64,000 bases of DNA from Lycorma delicatula (lineage: Eukaryota; Arthropoda; Insecta; Hemiptera; Fulgoridae). The notes below the pieces were generated by a model. It had not been told where the DNA came from and ran no database searches. It saw only the letters and a program-made list of their open reading frames with translations. The stretch is from NCBI RefSeq assembly GCF_047948215.1, contig NC_134455.1, positions 343,008,997 through 343,072,996 of the forward strand, written 5' to 3'. Shown piece by piece: positions 25,201 to 37,200 of this stretch (position 1 is the first letter of the stretch; each line of letters begins with the position of its first letter). A program made the translations under genes and the position numbers.

Positions 25201-28200
25201 GATGTTAAAGAACAATTTAGATTCAGAGTAACAGTACAAGGTGAAAAGATATAGATGCTACGATTTGCTGATGATATAGTAATTCTAGCCGAGAGTAAAA
25301 AGGATTTAGAAGAAACAATGAATGGCATAGATGAAGTCCTACGCAAGAACTATCGCATGAAAATAAACAAATACAAAACAAAAGTAATGAAATGTATTAG
25401 AAATAACAAAGACGGACCACTGAATGTGAAAATAGGAGGAGAAAAGATTATGGAGGTAGAAGAATTTTGTTATTTGGGCGTAGAATTACTAAAGATGGAC
25501 GAAGCAGGAGCGATATAAAATACCGAACAGCACAAGCTAAACGAGCCTTCAGTAAGAAATATAATTTGTTTACATCAAAAATTAATTTCAATGTCAAGTA
25601 AAGATTTTTGAAAGTATATGTTTGGAGTGTCGCTTTATGGAAGTGAAACTAGGACAATCGGAGTATCTGAGAAGAAAAGATTAGAAGCTTTTGAAATGTG
25701 GTGCTATAGGAGAATGTTAAAAATCAGATGGGTGGATAAAGTGACAAATGAAGAGGTATTGCAGCAAATAGATGAAGAAAGAAGCATTTGGAAAAATATA
25801 GTTAAAAGAAGAGACAGACTTATAGGCCACATACTAAGGCATCCTGGAATAGTCGCTTTAATATTGGAAGGACAGGTAGAAGGAAAAGATTGTGTAGGCA
25901 GGCCACGTTTGGAATATGTAAAACAAATTGTTAGGGATGTAGGATGTAGGGGGTATACTGAAATGAAACGACTAGCACTAGATAGGGAATCTTGGAGAGC
26001 TGCAACAAACCAGACAAAAAAAAAAAGAAGAGTAATATACTATTTTCTAACTTGCCAACAGGTAAAAAAACAGCCATTTTCATCAATTTTTCCTTGAGCT
26101 GTAGCATTCTTATTTTACAACACAAGGCAACAGACCTGCTTTTTACCTTTTAACTCTTAGGTACTAGTGTACTTATTAAAAAATATTGGACTGTTACCAA
26201 GCATCCTTCATTATAAAATATGACTGCCAAATCTTAAGATTTTGGAAATGTCTCATTTTGGGGCCCAAAAACCACATGTGGGACACTTGGCAAAAATCTG
26301 AAATGTTTACAGTAGTAAGTACATTTTATGTACTTGAAAACCATATAAAATTTATTTTGTTGCTTAAAGGGGTGACTAGTAATGAAGCCAACAAAATTGC
26401 TAAAAACACCATTCCTTTTAACTGTAAACAACGTATCCAAAAATACTGAATGTTCTGTATTTTTTCAGATTATAAAAATTACAACTAAACTCATTAAAAT
26501 GAATAAATTGATAATTAATAAATAGTCAGTTACAGAATGACAAATAATAATTACAAAATGATAAACAATTCAAATACATTAGCAAGTTCTTCAATTCACT
26601 TTTACCTTATTTTGCTCCTGCTAATGGAAGTTATGAATAAATCTTGCACTTTTTGATAACAAACTTAACATAAGTTAGTGCTCCTGCCATTTTTTTTATT
26701 GAGTAGAACTATTAAGTCCTTATTCATCTTTGGTGTAATGTTGTGTTCTCTTCCAATAGTAGATAGAAAAATGTCTGAAGGCATGAGAATCTTTAAAATA
26801 TTTTCTAGTTGAACCCATGTTTGTTATCTCTTAATGATTTCTTGAATAAAGTACCAGGACCCTGCAGATGGAAAAAGTGTATTTGATATTCCTCTTAATT
26901 TTCATGTATTTTGATTTCAATGACTTTGTCTAACCACCACTTGCCATCGTATACGCAGCAGACATAACTTCTACATTTTGGCTTTTGTAAACCTATAAAG
27001 CAATCATCAGAACACTAACTACTTTTTTTGCATTAACAAACATTAACAATTTTTTTTGTTCTTGTGTACCGAAACAAACGGAAATATTTCTGGTTCAGAG
27101 GTCCCTGAACTTTCAGAATACATTTCTGATTTGTTGAAACATAATTATGAAAGGTTCTTGTTTCTGGGACTGTTGTGATTACCTGTAACAAGAACTGAGG
27201 TATACTTCAGTCTCTTGAACATCTTTATTAGAGCAGAAAATAAATGTTTTATTTTTAATATTGTATTTGCAATAATTGTACATTTCAGAAGTGTAAAAAT
27301 TTGATTGCCGACTGTCCTTTGAAGGCTTGCTTTAGTCACAGTTCCACCAATACCATAACATTGTCCTTTTCCATGCTATGAGGCAAAAAAATGCCATTCA
27401 GCTGCGATTTCAAAATCTTGATGGTAGCACAAATTTATGAAATTTTTTTTCATACTGGGCTGAGGAGCCACTAGAAAAATAAAAAAAATGTTTAACTTCT
27501 GGCAACAGTGTTTTTACTTTATTTATAACTTGCTTTTGGAAGCAGAAGAACAATGTAGTATTGTGCTTCAAGTACTTACTAATCACACAGTAACTTTGGT
27601 TTTGTAATTTTTCTTCTTTTATGTGAGAAATGGATGTACTGAGGCATAAATTTTTGACCAGTGATATGACTGGACTTCATTCTGTATCACACAAGGAAAA
27701 TTTCGAGAGAAGTCTCCCATTACAATACATTCATCCTCCAACAAGTTTCCCTTTTTAATGTTGAGGACATTAGCTTGTTTCTTTGCAACAAAATGATGCC
27801 TTTCTAGATTAATTAAATTTTCAGTAAGTTTATCTAAGTACTCTTGAAATGGAAAATTTTGAATATTTAGTTCCCAACGGTCAACAGAAACCCACTGTTT
27901 GAAGATAATTTCAGAATCAAAATCATCCCAGCTCTCTTGCAGTAATCTGAGCAGCATTTCATTAGTGCCTGGACATTTTTCACACTGTGGTGGCATGCAC
28001 GTTTCATTTTCTATATCAAATACCTGGTTGAAAGGAGAATTATACATTCAAATTTCATTTTTAGAGCAGATAACATGAGTTTTACATTTTGGAGGGTGAT
28101 ACACACAGAATACCTGACCCACCAGCCAGAACACAAAATTTCGGTCTTAAATCAGAAAATTTGGTTTGAAAAACCAATCTTTAAATTATGTTTTTCATAG

Positions 28201-31200
28201 AAAGCTGTGAACAATTCTTTTAAGTTACATAAGATAAGCTTTTTTTAATATTAATTTTCTTTTTGTAAGCTTGTCTTACAGAGACACAATCCTTCTTGCC
28301 TAGCATCATTCAGCTATGCTCATCATTCTGGTAAAAATCTTAAACATATTTAATAATATTTTCATCAAGTACGTGACAGGGTTTATTTTTATCGATTTGT
28401 GGCAAAATTCCACTTGTTTTAATTAATTATTTGGGCTGAAGGGCTAATTACTAACACTTAACTCATTTTGAATGTTCTGTTTGGTATTTTTCCTGAGTTG
28501 ATGTAACTGTTTTCATTTTATCCTTTATATTAATGATTAAGTTGCTTCATATTCCCTACCTAAATCAGCATAATTTTGTGGTACTTATCTGGTTTCTTCT
28601 GTAGAAATATTTAAATCAAACGAATCGTTTAATTTACTGGTAAATGACTTTGCTATTTTGTAACTTAATTTTTTAAATTGGTTCCTTTGTGCTGCTCGAT
28701 AAATTTTAAACCTTATCAGGAGAAATGCCAAGTACTGAACAAGCTTTATTCACCGGACCCAACACATTAAGGCTCAAATATATCTCGACATTCCGGTTTG
28801 CTTTCTGTATCATCTTGTGGTTTTCGTATTTTGTTTAAGCATTTTGTACACAGTGCTCTGCCCGGAATTAATTTTAAATTTGGATTGCTTGTTGAAATTG
28901 TCAAATATATTTCTCTAAGAGATTTCGTAACCGGTTTAGTGTGACAACTAAATGGGTCAGAGCAACTTTTCCCATTAATATGAAAATATTTATCTAAATA
29001 TTCAGTTTTATGAAAAGTACATATTTTTTGTTTCAGTGTGAATGCCAATTGAACACTCCATAATCAGTTTTTATAAAATTCAAGGGTTCTTACAATAACA
29101 ATACAGTTAGTATAAATTATAAAACTACCAACTGCACCTCACTTTGTGTTATCCCAGTTTCTCTACAGCAAAAATAAAAATTTCTCTAATTAATAAAATT
29201 AAAAATAAAAGATATCGCATAAAAGAGAAGTTCATTGCTAATAAAATTACTTTTTAAACAAGTGTACATTACCTTACCACAGTATTAACACTAGCAACAG
29301 TACAAGATATCACATTGAAATCAAAACAGTAACCGAGCGTTCTACAATGTTTACATTCAGGATTATGCAAACACTCATGTCCATGCATGTCTATTCACTT
29401 TCATGTTTAAACATTAGTTTGTATGAGCCATACTTTAAGTAACAAACTACCTAGAAAATAAGCTCATTATAAACATATCAAAATATTTTGTATAGTAGGC
29501 CTACATTATTATCTGAAAAAAATACATGCTGTGAATTTTTTGGATACATTATTCATGGTTAGAAGGAACAGTGTTTTTAGTAGTTTTGATGGCTTCATTA
29601 CTAGTCAGTCAACCCATTAGAGTAACAAATAAATTTGATATGCTTTTAAAATAGATAAAATGTACTTACTGCTGTAAACATTTCAGATTTTTGCCACCTG
29701 TCCCACATATGGTTTTTGGGCCTCAAAACAAGACATTTTCAAAATCTTAAGATTTGGCAGTCATTTTTTTTTAATGAAGGACACTTTGTAACAGTCCAAT
29801 TTTTTAAAATAAGTACCTAAGAGTTAAAAGGTAAAAAACAGGCCTGTTGCCTTGTGTTGTAAAATAAGAATGCTACAACTCAAGGAAGAAGTGATGGAAA
29901 CGGCAAATATACAAAAAAAATTTTTTTGGCAACTACAAGGTGAACAGTTATCATATACCAAATATCATCAAAATCAAATATAGTGATACACTGATCATTT
30001 GTTGAATTAAAATGGAATAGCCCTTGTACATACAATCCTTTAATTTCCCAAGATGTGAAGCCACCTTTTCTTTCTTTTTCCTGTTTAGCCTCCGTAACTA
30101 CTGTTTAGATAATTCTTCAGAGGATGAATGAGGATGATATGTATGAGTGTAAATGAAGTGTAGTCTTGTACATTCTCAGTTTGACGGTTCCTGAGATGTG
30201 TGGTTAATTGAAACCCAACCACCAAAGAACACTGGTATCCACGATCTAGTATTCAAATCCATGTAAAAATAACTGGCTTTACTAGGACTTGAACGCTGGA
30301 ACTCTCGACTTCCAAATCACCTGATTTGGTAAGACGCGTTCACCACTAGACCAACCCGGTAGCTTATAATACCAGCATCTTGTGTTTTTTTTTTTTATGA
30401 ATCAGATTTATTTTAAAAAAGAGACGAAAATGGGAAATCCCAAATCACCTTCTAATATAAAACGGTTACATAATTTAATTTTAAGTAGATTATAAAGAAA
30501 AATCATATAAGAGATAATAACTGAAAAAAGATCAAACAACTGTGGTGAGATTTATTAAAAGGAACAATGAAAGAACAGAATAAAAAATATAAATGGAATA
30601 AAAAAAGAAGCATACTCAAAATTCATTTCAAAAGCAAATTAAAAAAAACGAACACTACAAAATCTTTGTTTAGAAAGATAAATATCAACAATCATAACTA
30701 ATTATTATCACTGATACTCAAATAAAAAATTAAAGAGTTATCTGATTACATTGGATGGGATGATTTTGCTTAAATTTATTTTTATTTCTTCTCTGTAGTT
30801 TTACAGTCATCAACTAACTCCTCTATTATAGAAGTTAGTTACACAGTACAGAAGTCTTTCTACAATATAGTAAAAAATATAAGGGTTTATTAACTCGAGT
30901 CACAATGAATGTCAAAAGTACACATGCCTAGATGTAAAAAAAGATATACAATGCTTAAAATTTGAGCATGTACAACACACAGTGGAAATTTTCCACTTAA
31001 TTTAAAAACAAATTAAACAATTAACAATAATTTTACCTTTTTTGATAGGACTACTAATAGTACTTCCATTTTCTTTTGGTTCATGAATTGAATCAGGAGA
31101 ACTTTTTAATAGAATATCTGGTATATTAGGTAAATGTTTTGGTGGTGTTCGAGCAATCGGGGAATTTCTTAAATGCAGCAGAGTCGCTCTTTCATAAACG

Positions 31201-34200
31201 ATTCGTGTACCTGAAAAAAGCACCTTTTTAAATAAATAACACAAAAGAAATAAAATTTATTTATATCATCATGAGTTGTTTAAGGATCATACCCAATTGA
31301 ACATTATTATTATTATTACTAGTTTCAATAACAACAAAACAACAGAAAATTGCAACAAAGCAGGTTTGATTGATTGCTTAATTTAATATCCTGATTAATA
31401 ATTGGGTCAATAATACCTATGTATGGGCTTTTTGTTCCTTACACTGGCTAAAAATTAAAAGCATTTCCTAATTTGAAAATGAAAAAATTATAATTTCAAC
31501 TTTAAGACAGTAAAACTAAAACTGTAGCATTTGTGCGACTTAAATCAATAATGTTTCAGTCGATGATTGATAAATCATGCAAGTTCATTCATGTAGACTT
31601 GGATTGGTCAAAGGCAAGTGTTATAATGAAGTGTACATTATGATTTAAGGTATATGGCAAAGCAGAAAATTTCACCAACTATGGAATTTGAGGCTTAAAA
31701 TGCTTTTAAACACACAAAATATTCATCTTGTAGAGATTACATTCAAGCGTTATTACGGGTTAAATAAAACTAACAGAAAATTATGTATTAAGTATAAAGA
31801 AAAAAATCTGATGTGGACACTACATGATATTCTTGTAAGACTATTAAGTTACATACACATATTTTTTGCTGCACTTCATTTAAACATTTGTATTGAAAGT
31901 GAGATATAATCTTCCAATTCTTTAATAAAGTGGACAGTTACACAATTGCTGAAATATTAGTTTTTATTAACATCAAATATTTATACAATTATTAATTCAA
32001 CAATTTTACATGAAATATTAGGACAGAGTAAAAGTCCCTTTATTACTTGTATTACTAGATCAGTATTATCTGTAACTTAATGAGTTGCTGATTAACAGCA
32101 GTTTCAGAGCAAAGTTTTAAGCTATTCCATTTAGTGAACTCCTGTATACTAGTTACAAATGTTAATTTCAGTCTTATGGTGTAAAATATTTCGTTTTTAT
32201 TATTGGATTATTTGGTGAATAATCAAAAATGAAAAAGAAACAATCATACAGGAAAAAGAAAGATAACATGAAGAAATATCTGAAAAAAAAACAATAAGAA
32301 GATAAATATGAAGAGGAAAAAAATATTAAGAACAAGGAAAGAATAAAAAAATTATGAGATGATAAATATAAAGAGGATGAAAATGCTAAAATCAGAGAAA
32401 GAATAAAAAGGAAGAAAATTTTGCAAACCAAAAACACATAATCACAAAGAAAATGTTGCAAGCAAAGAAAGAATGCAAATATTAAGAAAAGATGATAAAT
32501 ATAAAGAGGAAGAAAATGTTACAACCAAAGAAAGAATAAAAAGTTAGTTAATAAAAAGACAGCATGATGAATATAAAGAGAAAATTTGAAAACTAGAGAA
32601 CGTGTACACAAATTAAGATCAGAATAATTATATCAAATCAGAGTGATTAAATGATTGGCAACGAAAACATATAAACGAAATTATAGATAATTAACTCCGA
32701 CCTAGGGAGAATATTGTCCCAACAATATCAGAGGAGTAATGAACTAAAAGGTAAGAATATTTTGCAATTTATTAAAGATCGGGTATTATGCCTTAGTGTT
32801 GTTCTTATGAGGATCTATTTTTCAGTCACTCTGTAGTTAACTTTAATGTAGATAAAATTAAACAGAAATTCCAGAATAATTAAATAAATTTAAACTAGAA
32901 AATCAAAAAATACGATTCTAATAATTTTCAATTAATATTAAATAATCAGATGTTTCACCAAATCTGTTACATTTACACATGAGTAATAATGCCTATTAAA
33001 TTGCATATACACATTTTTTAAAATATATAAAATTTTATTTTACTAATAACTTCTGATTTTTTTCATATTTTTTTTTATTGTTATTATTGAATAATTATTT
33101 ATAGTAAATACTTTTTTACAATCACAGCTTAATAATTATTAATAAATCAATATATTTAAAATAAAAAAAGGAGATTAAATCTGATTCAAAGCGATGTGCC
33201 TTCCCTTGTAAGACCCAAATATTTCATTAATTAAAATTTTATTTGGTTATAACTCAGGAACCAATGAAAATAAGTACCACTTATAATATAGTTGAAAAGC
33301 TCTCAAAGAGGGCTTATTAGTTAAAAAAAAAGGTCCAAAATCCAGACTTTTGGGGATTTTGGGCTTTTTTGGACACTTTTGGTTCAGTCAATTACAATTA
33401 AAAGGGGAGATGCACAACTAGGTGTTACAGTGCTAAATCCAAAATTTTTACATCCTATGGTTAATCGTTTTTGAGTTATGCGAGATACATACATACCTAT
33501 GTACGTAAAAATGTCACACTGAAACTAGTCAAAATGGATATTTCCGTTGAAATCTTAAATTTTTCGCTATCACAATACTTCTTTTACTTCGTACAAGGAA
33601 GTAAAAACAAATGTTCCTTCAATTCAGTTTTACAAAAAAAAAAAACATTACATCATGATACTCCACAATTAACTTGTATACAAAACATATCTTTTGGTGT
33701 AACATACTTTTCATTTCATCATACTCTAAAGCTGCATAGTCTATATAAGGAGCAATGAAACACTGAAAAATATTTTCCTTAAACTTTCAGCTGATGTAGA
33801 TTTTTATCACAGTTTCTTTTATTAAATATAAATGTTTGTCTGCTCTTATCATCCATTACTGTTAAACTCAAAAAATGGAATCATCACTAGAGTTACTGAA
33901 GACACAACATAAGTAGTTAGGAAACCGATTTCAAGTGGGATTTTATCCACCAGTAGTGATGCTCACACCAACTAGATCATTGATGAATATGTTAATATGT
34001 TTTGCTATAAAATGACACTTCAATCCTGCAAGTATTGAAATAAACTTCTACACACTTTAAGTCCTTCCAAGTTATCCTGTGTAGAAGCACTTTTACAACA
34101 GAAAATACATTTTTTTCAAGTGAAATTTTCTCCTGGTGCTAGGAAAGCTACTGATAAAATCTCTCTGAAAAGGTGGAGGTAAAATTTCTGTAAATATATT

Positions 34201-37200
34201 ATTTAAAATAGCAAATTTTATGATGTGTCTGGAATTCTTCTTCACACTATTGACCAAGGAGTTTATTAGATATGCTGTTTAAATGACCATGCCTTGAAAG
34301 TACAATGATCAGGTTTACAACTACCTTAACAAGTGCAGTGATACAGCATAACTTCCATGATCCATTTTAATTTAACCTAACCATAGTAACTCCCCTGCCC
34401 AGCTACCAGTGACAGAATATATAAACTTTCCCGAGAACTATAGAAAAGTTATAGTCAATGGTTCTTTTATATTTTAATAAAAGATCTAACTGCAGTTTAT
34501 GAATAAGTACTGGCCAAATTATCATAATTATGGTTATTTTATGGTGATGAAGGAATAGTTTGAATCTTACTCATATGACAGGCAGGAAAGTATAATTTAT
34601 ATGAACATGTCTTTTCGTAAGTAGTAACTTACGAAATATATTCCATAAGGGAGTGTGTTGACCCCTCCTCTATTCTATCAATTTTAATGATGTTTCAGAC
34701 TATTTGAATTCTGTAGTATTGATGATGATCATAAGTGTTAACATGCTTAATGATGAATTGATCAATGAATGTGTTGATGCCATTAATAGTCTCATGTAGC
34801 TGAATGGATAAAAATAAAATTAACCTTCACTTAAATAGTAATGAAAAGTATCTTACCTACAACAATCGCTTACAAGAAGCTGATTACCATTTAAAATTTA
34901 CTTAAGTATATAATCTGGGCACATATATTTTGACAATGTACTGTCCTGGAAACTCTGGTTTCCTTGTTCCAGGAATCTATACATCAGTTCTAGCAACTGT
35001 ACATCAAAAGTGGAAAATTGGAAATGAATTGTTTATAGATTAAAAAAAAGGTTGTTTTTTTGTGTCTAACTCTTTTACAGAGAGCTCGATGACTGATATA
35101 GAGATTTACTTAGGAAGGTAATATTAAAATCCAGAAATATATGACTTGTGTAATTTAACACTTAATGCAAGCAGAACAAAACCTTGTCCATATGTGCATT
35201 TATTAAATTGAATTACAAATTATTTGCTTTTTATTGTGAATTACTCATGAATAAAAAGGTGAATAGCCAAATATGTATTTCATAAATTTAGATTCTCTAT
35301 TAATATTTAAAATATTAAAACACATGCTTCAAAAATGAAAACTACCTACATATTTTCAATCTATCAACAATACTGCACTAATAAAAGTAATTAGAAACAA
35401 AAATAAAACTGATAATCTTTTATAAATAAAATTTTCATCTTGACATGTGTCTAAAATATAACTAAGAAAAGCAGGTCTTCCTGACAACAATCACAAATGA
35501 TGACTTTGTCAGCCATAATAATCATATCATACAAGATGCATATAGAAATCTTCTTGGCTATTGAAACAGCTTTTTGTTATTGAAAATCTTACCTCAATTA
35601 AATCACAATTAAATAATCATCTGAATAAAATAAGTTTAGATATCTGTTTTTGTCATTACACTGTTCATCTGAATTACTGTATTTTTTCTCTCGTGGTTTT
35701 CTTCCAATGAAATAGTTATAGTTATTATTTTGATGTTAATTATGTTATTACCTTATGTTACTTCTGTTAATTATGTATTTATTATATAATTTCTCTCTTC
35801 CACTTTCTTCACATTTCATTACTTAAAAAAAAAAGTTTTGTTTTTGTAAAACTTTTGACTTATTTTTGGCAGGTAGTCAGTAGACTACCTGCTTTGATTT
35901 TTTTAATAATTAATTTGTCTTTATTAAAGATTGTTTTCTTAATTTTCTTTATTTTATTGGGTTGTCTACATTGACTTTTCTTATAGTACCATGACACATT
36001 TCGCTACTGGTTTTTTTCAGTTTATATATTCTGCTTACAATTATAATTGTAAGATTACCTTTGGTTGTGTACTGTGATTTTGCTGTAACTGATTTTATGA
36101 ACAAAAGTTGGGGTTTAAAGGTATACCTCCTAGCCCTGTTTCATCAATTGGTTTCACAATAAACAATTACTGTATTATAAAATAATTATAATAATAATAA
36201 TCTAATATGCTTCATATTAAGTGTAGCATTTAAATTTCAATAGTCTGTCATTATTTTAAGTACTCAATATTCCAGTAACATATACATTTATAAACAAAAA
36301 GTAGAACTCAATGTTTAAGTAATATATAAATATATATATTTATAAAAAGTGTTTATAATTGAAATGTTGCCTATACAATGAATAAAAACCCAAAGATATT
36401 TGATTAACTCTTCTGTAATTCAATAATAAACTTAACTGCTCAAGCAATTTAGTCTTAATAAAAATTTGTTTAACAGAAAATAATTCTTGTATACAAAATT
36501 TGTTAAAACAATGGGTACTATTAAAAACTTAACCCTAGTATGGTCAGGCAGGGTCTCTGAGATCCAGCAGTTTTCATTGTAAAGTATTGCTTTTTTTTAA
36601 AGTTATTGTTTTGAATTGAACACTCATGTACCTTCCTAAAACGCCCCAAGAGGTCGCTGATATCACAATTCAGCAACTTATTGCATCAGTTGTGAATAAC
36701 AATTTAGTAAATCGCATGTTGGCCTGACAAACCCCAGTCCGACCGTTTTCGTTACTAATTTTAGTCTGTATCAAATATAGTGTTTTACTGTTGTACATGT
36801 AATTTTAGTCAGTTACATAATGTACAAAACTCCAATGATGTTCTGATAAATTTTGAAAATAAAACTTTCTATTCGTGAAATTGACAGAATTTTATATAAT
36901 GATTTAAGTAAGATTGATGATTCTGATGTCAATCCGAACTTTGAACTACTTAGTGACCATGACAGCAATAGTGAATGTGAACTTAGTAATTGATAAATAG
37001 AAACTGTAGAACTGAAAGTGTCTTCTGTTTCTAGTGATCCCATGCCCACTTCAGCCAATGCTGCTCATGCAGATTCAGGTATGTTGTCATCATACTTCTA
37101 TTTGGGTGGAGATAAAAAACCAAATTGAGGAAATAAGTTTGCCTGTAAAATGTCAGAACTAGGTGGCACAATATAGTTTCCACATACTTACCTGGCAGTG

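Larger units (their letters stand above)
22712..26031 (+). mobile_element. RTE-type LINE, near full length
   Basis: A 5' UTR of about 245 bp precedes a long ORF with an apurinic-type endonuclease and a reverse transcriptase. A frame-broken RT C-terminus and a short A-rich tail (near 26018-26029) follow. Its order and motifs (WNVRSL, SEVRW, SDHNLV, KAPGIDG, FADD) match RTE elements whose endonuclease was captured by ruminant CFDP2. It is nested in the left TIR of the DNA transposon and in intron 2 of 4E-BP, antisense to the host gene. Breaks: a stop after codon 690, an 18-bp tandem duplication, and stops before FADD and before the C-terminal ORF. Confidence 0.88.
22574..30023 (-). mobile_element. 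Long-TIR DNA transposon, split by an RTE LINE
   Basis: The right terminus 29505-30023 is repeated inverted at the left as two blocks, 22574-22700 and about 26055-26475, which together make a TIR of roughly 500 bp. Matching runs include TTTGATTTTGATGATATTTGG in the outer block and ACTAGTAATGAAGCCA in the inner block. The RTE LINE at 22712-26031 lies exactly between the two left blocks, so it inserted into an existing TIR. TTGT flanks both outer ends (22570-22573 and 30024-30027), a possible 4-bp target duplication. Without the LINE the element is about 4.1 kb. Its decayed minus-strand gene is described separately. Superfamily not certain; Sola-like is one possibility. Confidence 0.82.

Noticed and set aside
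33582..33606. Hairpin taken as a Rho-independent terminator
   Set aside because: The DNA is eukaryotic and the hairpin lies at the edge of a repeat; a bacterial terminator reading has no context.
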